From: an uncultured Methanosarcinales archaeon
GTDB taxonomy: Archaea > Halobacteriota > Methanosarcinia > Methanotrichales > Methanotrichaceae
NCBI GenBank assembly: GCA_937864385.1
Contig: CALMJN010000486.1
Span: forward strand, 1-7,399
Length of the DNA: 7,399 bases
Reading direction: 5' to 3'
Shown piece by piece: positions 1 through 4,712 of the stretch. Both the position numbers and the translations under genes were made by a program. The notes under the pieces were generated by a model. That model was given only the letters and a program-made list of their open reading frames with translations, was not told where the DNA came from and did not search any database. Within the stretch, counting starts at the first letter, position 1, and every line of letters begins with the position of its first letter.

Positions 1-4
1 ATAC

Positions 5-33
5 TTGACATAACCGGGGATATCTGGTACAAT
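5..33 (+). promoter_or_regulatory. Sigma70-like bacterial promoter before the small gene
   Basis: TTGACA at 5-10 is a perfect -35 consensus. It is followed after exactly 17 bases by TACAAT at 28-33, one mismatch from the -10 consensus. A start near 40 would leave a short leader carrying the GTGAGG ribosome-binding site (45-50) before the ATG at 56. No archaeal TATA box is evident in these bases, unlike the other genes of the window. The match and spacing are seen directly; that a bacterial sigma factor uses it is inference, and it would be odd in an archaeal chromosome. Confidence 0.45.
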
Positions 34-55
34 ACCGCTAGAAAGTGAGGATAAC

Positions 56-244
56 ATGCGACCAGAAAATTTTGAAAAGTTTATTCAAGACTTGCGCAAC
101 CTGCGCAAGGAATATCAAGAAAAGTACGATGCATTCTGCAAGCGTGGTCCAAGTAACGAGTATGAATCCGGTTTAGACCGGGCGTATGATGATATTGTAT
201 ACGACCTCGATAAACTGTTCGAGGACTGGCAGATTTCCCCCTAG
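56..244 (+). CDS. Small acidic, probably helical protein of unknown function
   Basis: This 62-residue protein is not recognised. It is rich in charged and aromatic residues (Asp, Glu, Lys, Tyr, Phe), has no membrane segment or signal peptide, and has one Cys. The first half looks like a continuous amphipathic helix ([19 protein letters not shown]), and the second half is also helix-prone and acidic. The ATG start is supported by GTGAGG at 45-50 with a 5-base spacer and by a promoter-like sequence upstream. About 42 percent GC over residues 2-41, clearly below the downstream chromosomal genes, suggests a different origin. It ends about 35 bases before the broken response-regulator fragment, so it may lie on the incoming DNA that truncated that gene. 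A role as a small regulatory or antitoxin-like protein is possible, but nothing in the sequence shows it. That it is a real gene is moderately likely. Confidence 0.6.
   Translation: MRPENFEKFIQDLRNLRKEYQEKYDAFCKRGPSNEYESGLDRAYDDIVYDLDKLFEDWQISP
91..109. repeat. Perfect 8-bp inverted repeat inside the small gene
   Basis: CTTGCGCA (91-98) and TGCGCAAG (102-109) are exact reverse complements separated by three bases. They would form a tight hairpin in the mRNA or a dyad for a DNA-binding protein. The repeat lies within codons for the Leu-Arg-Asn-Leu-Arg-Lys stretch, so it may simply follow from the repeated LR codons. Confidence 0.5.
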
Positions 245-279
245 GAATTTCCTGCTATAATTTCCGCCAACAATTCCCC

Positions 280-453
280 CGGGAGATTAGGAGAAGATGG
301 CCGTCCCGCAGCCTCAAGATCGTGGCTTTGACCGCCCATGCCATAGCCGGGGACAAAGAGAAATGCCTGCAGGCGGGAATGGACGACTATCTTTGCAAGC
401 CCATTGACCTGGATGATCTCAGGGCGGCTGTAGAGAAGGCTTTTGTCAAGTGA
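280..453 (+). pseudogene. Response-regulator receiver domain, 5'-truncated remnant
   Basis: Frame 1 from about 280 to the TGA at 451-453 reads as the C-terminal half of a CheY-like receiver domain. It has a REIRRRW-like helix, then KIVALTAHA (beta-4 with the conserved Thr at 331-333), the helix with [16 protein letters not shown], and KPID with the conserved Lys at 397-399 and its following Pro, then a final helix ending FVK. The phospho-acceptor Asp, the acidic pocket and the first three strands are absent. Upstream the frame stays open but stops resembling a receiver around 275, and no plausible start is present. The AGMDDYLxKPI form is typical of receivers at the end of hybrid histidine kinases, so the parent was probably a hybrid kinase or a single-domain regulator. 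Phosphotransfer is impossible without the Asp, so this is almost certainly a gene relic cut off by the upstream foreign DNA or by a deletion. Confidence 0.8.
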
Positions 454-477
454 GGTACCTGTCCTCAGGCCAGTATG

Positions 478-510
478 GAGAGATTAGGAATAGATCTGTT
501 CTCTCTTTTT
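478..510 (+). terminator. Possible hairpin plus T-run after the receiver remnant
   Basis: GAGAGA (478-483) can pair with TCTCTC (500-505) across a 16-base loop, and five T follow at 506-510. It lies 25 bases past the remnant's stop codon, where the original gene's terminator would be expected. The stem is short and the loop large, so the call is tentative. Confidence 0.35.
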
Positions 511-529
511 AGGGGATGGAGTGAAAGGC

Positions 530-537
530 TAATAAAT
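530..537 (+). promoter_or_regulatory. Candidate TATA box for the NrpR-domain gene
   Basis: TAATAAAT lies about 25 bases before the GTG at 558, the usual distance from an archaeal TATA box to the transcription start. If correct, the message would be leaderless or nearly so, which fits the absence of a Shine-Dalgarno sequence before this GTG. No A-rich BRE is obvious upstream. Confidence 0.35.
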
Positions 538-557
538 CCATAGGCCGATTATGTAGG

Positions 558-1283
558 GTGAAGAAAGCGCTGCCCCTGGTCTTTACCCTGTCCCGGATCG
601 AGAACCTCATGCATCAGATGAGCTTCGATCCGGTTAAGATGAGAGGAAAGATCATCACCAATACCACCAGAGTTGATAAGAAACACCTGCAGGAGGCTCT
701 GGCCATCTTCTTCGATGCCATCTCCGCCGGCCTCGCCGTGTCGCCCCTGATCAGGATTGAGGAGGAGGAGGGGGGCATGATATTGAAGACCGCCTGCAGT
801 CTGACCATCTGCGGCGTGATGCTGAAAAATGGCATTCCTGTGCGCCCCAAGGGGGGCGGACTGATAGAGGTGGTGGAGCGCAAACCGACCAGGTTCACAG
901 ATATGCTCATGTACTGGGCCACGACCATCGATCCCATAGACCTGCTCACCGCCCAGGGAATGACCGACATAGTGGGGATGATGCGCACTGGTAACGGTCG
1001 GATACTGGGCAACCTCCAGGAGGCCCCCTTCCCGGCCAGGGATAAAATTGAGGAGCTGCTGGAGCAGCTTTCAGCAGTCGATTTTGCCGGCATATTGGAG
1101 CTCGGCGATCCCAATATGGATGTACTGGGAGTTTCCGTGGAGAGGGACCATGTGGGCATCGCCCTGGTGGGGGGGACGAATCTGGTGGCCGCGGCCCAGG
1201 AGGCAGGTATTCCTGTCGAGCACCAGTCCATCAGCGACCTGACCGAGGCCACCCTCATGAAGCATATCGATGAGCTGATCTGA
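558..1283 (+). CDS. NrpR regulatory-domain (DUF128) protein lacking a helix-turn-helix
   Basis: This 241-residue protein is essentially one NrpR regulatory domain (NRD, DUF128), the 2-oxoglutarate-sensing part of the euryarchaeal nitrogen repressor NrpR. Family-like stretches are SRIENLMHQMSFDP (12-25), the KKHLQEAL helix and GLAVSPLI (58-65), a long glycine-containing middle, GNGRILGNLQEAP (145-157), ELGDPNMDVLGVSV (181-194) and VGIALVGGTN (199-208) followed by AAAQEAGIPV (211-220). No N-terminal winged helix precedes it: the frame has a stop at 522-524 and the domain starts almost at residue 1. That matches the HTH-less NrpRII type known in Methanosarcina, which works with a DNA-binding NrpRI partner; the exact counterpart is inferred. 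The start at GTG 558 keeps the first conserved helix; ATG 609 would remove it. No Shine-Dalgarno is visible, so the mRNA may be leaderless. It is probably monocistronic, as the next gene has its own TATA box. A cytoplasmic co-repressor of nitrogen genes is the likely role. Confidence 0.85.
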   Translation: MKKALPLVFTLSRIENLMHQMSFDPVKMRGKIITNTTRVDKKHLQEALAIFFDAISAGLAVSPLIRIEEEEGGMILKTACSLTICGVMLKNGIPVRPKGGGLIEVVERKPTRFTDMLMYWATTIDPIDLLTAQGMTDIVGMMRTGNGRILGNLQEAPFPARDKIEELLEQLSAVDFAGILELGDPNMDVLGVSVERDHVGIALVGGTNLVAAAQEAGIPVEHQSISDLTEATLMKHIDELI

Positions 1284-1286
1284 AAA

Positions 1287-1306
1287 TGACCTTTGGTCAA
1301 AGACCA
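1287..1306. repeat. Two overlapping, mutually exclusive small hairpins
   Basis: Four bases after the NrpR-domain stop, TGACC (1287-1291) pairs with GGTCA (1295-1299). Overlapping it, TGGTC (1294-1298) pairs with GACCA (1302-1306). Only one stem can form at a time. It could be a 3'-end structure of the upstream gene or an operator for the next one; no T-tract follows, so a classical terminator is not supported. Confidence 0.35.
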
Positions 1307-1339
1307 GCCCAAGAGCAGCAGCCAAGCCTCAACCGATTC

Positions 1340-1347
1340 AAATATAT
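1340..1347 (+). promoter_or_regulatory. TATA box of the secreted-protein gene
   Basis: AAATATAT is a good archaeal TATA box in otherwise GC-rich DNA. A transcription start about 25 bases downstream (near 1369) would leave a 4-base leader for the ATG at 1373 or about 31 bases for the ATG at 1400. Its position argues against the far-upstream in-frame ATG at 1286. Confidence 0.5.
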
Positions 1348-1399
1348 GTCCGGCCAGAGAGAAAAGACAGTGATGGCTGAGAAGGTAAGTTGCCAAGCC

Positions 1400-2119
1400 A
1401 TGAGGGACAGGAGAATAGAGTTGATTATAGTTGCAGCCTTGCTCTGCCCGGCCCTGGCAGGCCTGTCCGGGGCCACACTGGACGCCGCCTCAGCGGAATT
1501 CATGTCCAGCATAGGCCGTGCCGAATTCCAGGCCAACAACTCCAGCCGGGATTTAATCGCTTTCGCAGGCCGGGATGAGCTGATCAGTTCTCCCCAGAAC
1601 CTGACCCCAGGTGGAGGATATTATTCCACCAATCCCATCCTCATGGGCCAGGGCTCCGGCAGCCGGACCGAGATCTCCAATGCCGATTCAGCCACGTCCA
1701 TGAGCCACGAGATTGCAGCAGCCAGAGAGGTATCCAGGGAGGCAGAATACCTGGTCCAGTCATCCGGAGTTAAGGGCCCGATGGGAAAAAGCGGCTTTAC
1801 CACCACCCAGATGAGGATAGATGAGACGGTGACCGACGCCAGGGTGAACCTGGGGGTGCTGGTGGGAGAGAGCGGGAAGGCTGGAGCGGGCAGCAGAAGC
1901 CTCGATCCCCGGCATAGCGCCTGGAGGGATCCCGCCATTGAGGTCGATGAGGAGTATATCGGCACATTCAATATCTCCAAGAACTTAACTTATAATAGCA
2001 GCTATTCCGTCACCCGGAACAGAGATGGCTGGCTGAACTGTTGCGGAGATGATCAGATCATCAGCCTCTCTGCCCCTGGGCTGGTCAGCGCGGATGATGT
2101 CTTCAATTGCTATCGCTGA
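1400..2119 (+). CDS. Secreted, sequon-rich protein of unknown function
   Basis: This 239-residue protein is not recognised. From ATG 1400 it begins MRDRR and then a hydrophobic core, IELIIVAALLCPALAGLSGA (6-25), a classic signal peptide probably cut near residue 20-32. The rest is hydrophilic and Gly/Ser rich, with six possible N-glycosylation sequons at Asn 46, 47, 67, 191, 195 and 199, consistent with an exported archaeal protein. It has a GGGYYSTNPI stretch (71-80), an acidic/basic helical part (residues 100-120), and a Cys cluster confined to the C-terminus (214, 215, 237). No membrane anchor follows the signal peptide. ATG 1373 would add nine residues before the signal peptide and is equally in frame; ATG 1286 lies upstream of the TATA box and is unlikely. 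For 1400, a GAAGGT at 1381-1386 is a distant ribosome-binding candidate. The gene ends 62 bases before an IS element. A cell-surface or sheath-associated role is a guess. Confidence 0.75.
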   Translation: MRDRRIELIIVAALLCPALAGLSGATLDAASAEFMSSIGRAEFQANNSSRDLIAFAGRDELISSPQNLTPGGGYYSTNPILMGQGSGSRTEISNADSATSMSHEIAAAREVSREAEYLVQSSGVKGPMGKSGFTTTQMRIDETVTDARVNLGVLVGESGKAGAGSRSLDPRHSAWRDPAIEVDEEYIGTFNISKNLTYNSSYSVTRNRDGWLNCCGDDQIISLSAPGLVSADDVFNCYR

Positions 2120-2177
2120 AGGCTTATAGTCATCTTCCGGGTGAGATTTGTCTCTCCCAGACCGGGATCGTTTGTAT

Positions 2178-2181
2178 TATT
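2178..2181. repeat. Target-site duplication, left copy (TATT)
   Basis: TATT directly abuts the left inverted repeat and is repeated exactly at 3346-3349, directly after the right inverted repeat. A 4-bp duplication fits members of the IS5 family. Confidence 0.7.
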
Positions 2182-2197
2182 GAGGATTTCGAACAAC
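2182..2197 (+). repeat. IS left terminal inverted repeat
   Basis: GAGGATTTCGAACAAC matches the reverse complement of 3330-3345 (GAGGATTTTGAATAAC) at 14 of 16 positions; both differences are C/T transitions. This end lies beyond the transposase stop. Confidence 0.8.
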
Positions 2198-2326
2198 GAT
2201 GCATTAGCAATCTTTATGGATGACTTTGTTAATATTTTCGCTTTAAACACTGAGCATTCCATCAATTTTTTACCTATTTCTGCTGTATTTATCCCATTTT
2301 TCACTTTTATTCTGCATTTTCTTCAT

Positions 2327-2350
2327 AGCTGCCGCTAGGCAGCTTTTCTG
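2327..2350 (+). terminator. Hairpin and T-run at the transposase stop, oriented on the plus strand
   Basis: AGCTGCC (2327-2333) and GGCAGCT (2338-2344) form a perfect 7-bp GC-rich stem with a 4-base loop, followed on the plus strand by a T-rich run (TTTTCTGTT). The transposase stop codon sits in the loop (2335-2337). On the transposase strand the A-run precedes the stem and no T-tract follows, so the classical terminator orientation stops plus-strand transcription entering from the upstream secreted-protein gene. It may also help end the transposase message. Confidence 0.5.
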
Positions 2351-3282
2351 TTAACTATGCCGAGCAGGTTGAATAAGTTGTAACCGATAGCATTGAACGT
2401 CATTTTAACGGCGGCTCTTCCAACTGTTGTAACCATGACATGCCCCGATTTGAAGACTATTTTTATCACACTGAAGCATCTTTCCACGAGAGATCGTTTG
2501 CTGCTGATTCTCTTGTTTCGCAATTCATCAAAAACGCTAAGCTGATGCCCCCTTGATGCTCTTTTCATCGATGCATCGTAGCCCTTTGTTTTGGCGCCAT
2601 GGTAGCCCTTATCACCATATCGGACCTCTCCCTCATTCGCTAAATCTACCTGGCTATCATGTACATTTGCGGCGGTTGTCTCAACTTTCCAGATGAAGTT
2701 ATTCTCGACATCTGTTTTTATATGTCCCTTGTATCCAAAATGAGATTTGTTTCCTTTCTTTGCCCATGCCCCATCCTTGCTTCTTCTGGTCTTAGCTTCC
2801 CCGCCTCTCGGGACATCACTCTTGGCATGACCTGGATCGGATGTTATAAAAGTAGCATCTTGGATGACGCCTTTCTTTACATCATATCCTTTGGCCTTGA
2901 GTTGATTAACGAACTCCTCCCAGATAAATTCAAGCATACCGTTTTCTTTCAATCTTTCGCGAAACAGCCATATCGTTGAATAATCAGGGATGACTTCTGT
3001 TGTCCCTAAGAAGACCCTAAAAGAGAATCTATCTGCAACCTGAAGCTCTAGCTGAGGATCGGATAGACCATACAATTGCTGGAGGATGAGATGTTTAATC
3101 ATTATAATAATGCTAATATTAGGACGACCGCCTCTTTCACTCTTGTTTTTGTATAGCTTATGTTCTATCGACAAAAACGCATTCCAGTCAACAAGTGAGG
3201 CTAAGGCAGACAGCTTATCACCACGCGGTAGAACCTTGTCATTATATTCTTGCAAGACAGAAAAATCTATTAGCGTCCTCAT
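2335..3282 (-). CDS. IS5-family DDE transposase, full length
   Basis: This 315-residue transposase cuts and joins the ends of the surrounding IS. The N-terminal third has the DUF772-type region, from GGRPNISIIIMIKHLILQQL (51-70) through LSDPQLELQVADRFSFRVFL (73-92) to DYSTIWLFRERL (100-111). The RNase H-like catalytic domain follows, with Asp142 in IQDATFI, Asp224 in YGDKGYHGA and Glu267 in KRSLVERCFSVIK. Arg263, Glu267 and Lys274 have the R(3)E(6)K spacing of the IS5/IS4-type DDE signature, so all three acidic residues are in place. Length is normal for the family and there is no frameshift. The start is the ATG at 3280-3282: a TTTATATA box lies about 25 bases upstream of a point 3 bases before it, so the message is probably leaderless. 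A basic, Gly-rich segment (155-185), with an HFGYKGHIK motif at 181-189, probably contacts DNA. Base composition is more AT-rich than the neighbours, as expected for a mobile gene. Confidence 0.93.
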   Translation of the reverse strand: MRTLIDFSVLQEYNDKVLPRGDKLSALASLVDWNAFLSIEHKLYKNKSERGGRPNISIIIMIKHLILQQLYGLSDPQLELQVADRFSFRVFLGTTEVIPDYSTIWLFRERLKENGMLEFIWEEFVNQLKAKGYDVKKGVIQDATFITSDPGHAKSDVPRGGEAKTRRSKDGAWAKKGNKSHFGYKGHIKTDVENNFIWKVETTAANVHDSQVDLANEGEVRYGDKGYHGAKTKGYDASMKRASRGHQLSVFDELRNKRISSKRSLVERCFSVIKIVFKSGHVMVTTVGRAAVKMTFNAIGYNLFNLLGIVNRKAA

Positions 3283-3305
3283 AAGCTATATTATAGTATT
3301 AATAG

Positions 3306-3313
3306 TATATAAA
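3306..3313 (-). promoter_or_regulatory. Transposase TATA box inside the IS
   Basis: On the minus strand this reads TTTATATA, a textbook archaeal TATA box, with the A/G-rich GGTAAAG before it as a possible BRE. The predicted start (~3285) is about 3 bases before the ATG. Just downstream, two direct copies of ATAGTAT (plus strand 3293-3299 and 3302-3308, 9-base period) overlap the box and could hold a repressor. Confidence 0.65.
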
Positions 3314-3329
3314 CTTTACCATTAATTTG

Positions 3330-3345
3330 GTTATTCAAAATCCTC
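3330..3345 (-). repeat. IS right terminal inverted repeat
   Basis: Its reverse complement is GAGGATTTTGAATAAC, 14 of 16 identical to the left end. It lies 48 bases upstream of the transposase ATG, outside the TATA box, so the IS carries its own promoter. Confidence 0.8.
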
Positions 3346-3349
3346 TATT
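3346..3349. repeat. Target-site duplication, right copy (TATT)
   Basis: Identical to 2178-2181 and directly after the right inverted repeat; it marks the insertion boundary. Confidence 0.7.
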
Positions 3350-3368
3350 CTTGGCAGCCTTTTCGGGA

Positions 3369-3394
3369 AGCGGCATCGGGCTGAGACTGCCGCT
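3369..3394. repeat. Hairpin in the IS-FAS1 spacer
   Basis: AGCGGCA (3369-3375) and TGCCGCT (3388-3394) form a perfect 7-bp stem with a 12-base loop. No T-tract follows on either strand. Function unknown. It lies in the stretch that was joined to 2181 before the IS arrived. Confidence 0.4.
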
Positions 3395-3441
3395 CGAGGA
3401 TCTTGGAAAGAAAGGGCGCTGAAAGCAAGAGGGCTATCTAG

Positions 3442-3489
3442 AAAGGCAAAAATAAAGTGGATGCCGGAACCTTCGGGGGCAGTTCCGGC
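3442..3489 (-). terminator. Terminator of the FAS1 gene
   Basis: On the minus strand, 56 bases past the FAS1 stop, GCCGGAAC (plus 3482-3489) pairs perfectly with GTTCCGGC (plus 3463-3470) across an 11-base loop. A T-rich run containing CTTTATTTTTGCC follows. Stem, loop and T-tract are in the correct order for the FAS1 transcript. Confidence 0.6.
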
Positions 3490-3544
3490 CCTACTACCGT
3501 CCATCCGGCAATTCTCCCGCCTTGAATCAGACTTTCAGAAGCTT

Positions 3545-4495
3545 CTACATGCCTAGACCTATGGGCACCAGCACCTGGTCGATGACATAAACCATGCCGT
3601 TGTCATACCTCTGCGAGGCCAAGACCGTTGCCCCGCCCACCAGGCTGGAGTTGATGTCCACCGGCAGGGATGCTCCGTACATGGTCTTGACCGAATTGGA
3701 CTCGGTCATATTGAGCAGTACCGCCGCATCCACCACATGGTAGGAGAGAAGGCCGAGCATTCCTCCTTCCTTTTCCCCGATGGCATCAACTGCCTCTTTG
3801 GCCGCCTCGAAGGCGGCATCGCTGGGGGCAAAGACGGTATAGGGCCCGGAGGTCAGGCCGCCGATTCCCATCAGCCCCTGGCCGCTCAATGTCTCTTCCA
3901 GCCCGGAAGAGGTTAGAGCCTCGGCAAACTTCTCCGCCCCCAGATCCTTAGCCGCCTGGGCGGCGCCGAGGCTGCCTTGGCTCTCCGGCAGAAGCAGTCG
4001 ATCTATTACATAGATGGTGCCGCTATCGTACTGCAAAGAAGAGGTGACATTGGCTCCATCCACCTTCATAGCCGGGGCGTGCTCCAGGGTGATATTCTCT
4101 CCCTGCATGCTTCCAGCCTCAGAGATCTCGGAGATGTTCTCAAAGCCGTCTGCATTCCATATGATATGACGGTAGAGGAGCGCCTTCAGCTCAGAGGGGC
4201 TCTCCTGGAGGGATTCGAGGTCGTATCCCGAGGCAGACGCGGCCGCAAATGCCTCATCGCTGGGGGCAAAGACGACAAAGGAGCCCTCTCCCATCAACAG
4301 CACTCCCTGGTTGTCCAGGATACCGGCCAGGCCGGCGCTTTCTAATGCTGCCGAAAAGTTGCTCAGGCCCAGCTCTTCTGCCGCCTGAGAGAGGCTCTTG
4401 GCCCCGCCATCTTCCTGGGCCTGGCAGAGGCCTGAACCGAGCAATACCGCCAGGAAGAGCATTCCTGGAATTATCATAATTCTCTTAAGCTTCAA
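3545..4495 (-). CDS. Secreted protein with two fasciclin (FAS1) domains
   Basis: This extracellular protein probably serves in adhesion or cell-surface structure. Read from TTG 4495 it is 316 residues: a signal peptide (MKLKR, then the hydrophobic MIIPGMLFLAVLLGSGL, cleavage near Ala26), then two FAS1 domains at about 34-170 and 175-311. Each has the family landmarks: FVVFAPSDEAFAA (73-85) with IYVIDRLLLP (161-170), and YTVFAPSDAAFEA (219-231) with LLSYHVVDAAVL (249-260) and VYVIDQVLVP (302-311). In domain 1 the central His motif is LYRHIIWNADGF (107-118). Sequons are at Asn 46, 120, 134, 149, 262 and 282. There is no C-terminal anchor, and no proper lipobox around Cys24, so it is probably released or held by partners. 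Upstream GTG codons at 4516, 4507 and 4504 are alternatives, but they only add a Val-rich lead before the basic n-region; a GGTGGT-like ribosome-binding site precedes the TTG. It diverges from the ATPase gene and ends at a good terminator. Confidence 0.9.
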   Translation of the reverse strand: MKLKRIMIIPGMLFLAVLLGSGLCQAQEDGGAKSLSQAAEELGLSNFSAALESAGLAGILDNQGVLLMGEGSFVVFAPSDEAFAAASASGYDLESLQESPSELKALLYRHIIWNADGFENISEISEAGSMQGENITLEHAPAMKVDGANVTSSLQYDSGTIYVIDRLLLPESQGSLGAAQAAKDLGAEKFAEALTSSGLEETLSGQGLMGIGGLTSGPYTVFAPSDAAFEAAKEAVDAIGEKEGGMLGLLSYHVVDAAVLLNMTESNSVKTMYGASLPVDINSSLVGGATVLASQRYDNGMVYVIDQVLVPIGLGM

Positions 4496-4553
4496 TACAA
4501 CCACCACTCTAACCACTGTTTTTTCGATGGTCTATCTTTGGCCGCCTGGAAAG

Positions 4554-4563
4554 ATAAATTTAT
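4554..4563. promoter_or_regulatory. Palindromic AT box in the divergent promoter region, probable FAS1 TATA
   Basis: ATAAATTTAT is a perfect 10-base palindrome about 40-60 bases upstream of the possible FAS1 starts, which fits a TATA box with a short leader on the minus strand. Being symmetrical it could in principle act both ways, but it is about 150 bases from the ATPase start. Confidence 0.4.
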
Positions 4564-4637
4564 TGGCGCAATTGATGACAGAGAACTATAGGGAGATGCA
4601 TCCACGGATCATTTCCTTGCCCGCCCATGAAAAGTCG

Positions 4638-4645
4638 TTTATTAT
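4638..4645 (+). promoter_or_regulatory. Candidate TATA box of the ATPase gene
   Basis: TTTATTAT is preceded by AAAAGTCG, a possible BRE. The predicted start near 4667 gives a leader of about 46 bases. That leader begins with an AACTAC (4666-4671) / GTAGTT (4679-4684) inverted repeat with a 7-base loop and ends with a GTGAGG ribosome-binding site (4700-4705) 7 bases from the GTG. Confidence 0.4.
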
Positions 4646-4712
4646 TGACCATTTGCGATAACTATAACTACAATTGCCGTAGTTGCCTTCCCTCCAGAAG
4701 TGAGGCTTTAAA

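Larger units (their letters stand above)
2182..3345 (-). mobile_element. Complete IS5-family insertion sequence, 1164 bp
   Basis: The element is bounded by 16-bp terminal inverted repeats with 14 identities and a TATT target duplication, and carries one intact transposase gene on the minus strand. It is markedly more AT-rich than the flanking genes, which fits recent arrival from a different background. On the transposase strand it has a TATA promoter just inside its start and about 137 bases of non-coding sequence after the stop. That tail is strongly T-rich on the plus strand and has no open frame with protein character. Conserved DDE residues, matching ends and an intact duplication suggest a recent, possibly active copy. 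Family assignment rests on the transposase signature and duplication length; the subgroup cannot be fixed here. Confidence 0.85.

Noticed and set aside
297..407. A 36-codon ORF starting ATG after a purine-rich GGAGATTAGGAGA stretch
   Set aside because: It overlaps the receiver-domain remnant in another frame, and only the remnant's frame has recognisable protein similarity.
614..1396. Long minus-strand ORF opposite the NrpR-domain gene
   Set aside because: It is Ser/Met-rich with no domain, and mirrors a conserved gene on the plus strand; a GC-rich antisense shadow.
1286..1399. Longer start (ATG 1286) for the secreted protein
   Set aside because: It lies upstream of the TATA box at 1340-1347 and adds an unconvincing Gln/Arg-rich lead before the signal peptide.
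1621..1980. Minus-strand ORF inside the secreted-protein gene
   Set aside because: No start signals or family features; its composition is a reflection of the plus-strand codons.
2120..2181. CCGG/CCGG and GAGA/TCTC pairing as a terminator for the secreted-protein gene
   Set aside because: The arms are short and out of register with no T-tract after them; not enough for a terminator call.
3086..3325. Plus-strand ORF opposite the transposase 5' end
   Set aside because: It is a shadow of the transposase gene with low-complexity hydrophobic content and no ribosome-binding site.
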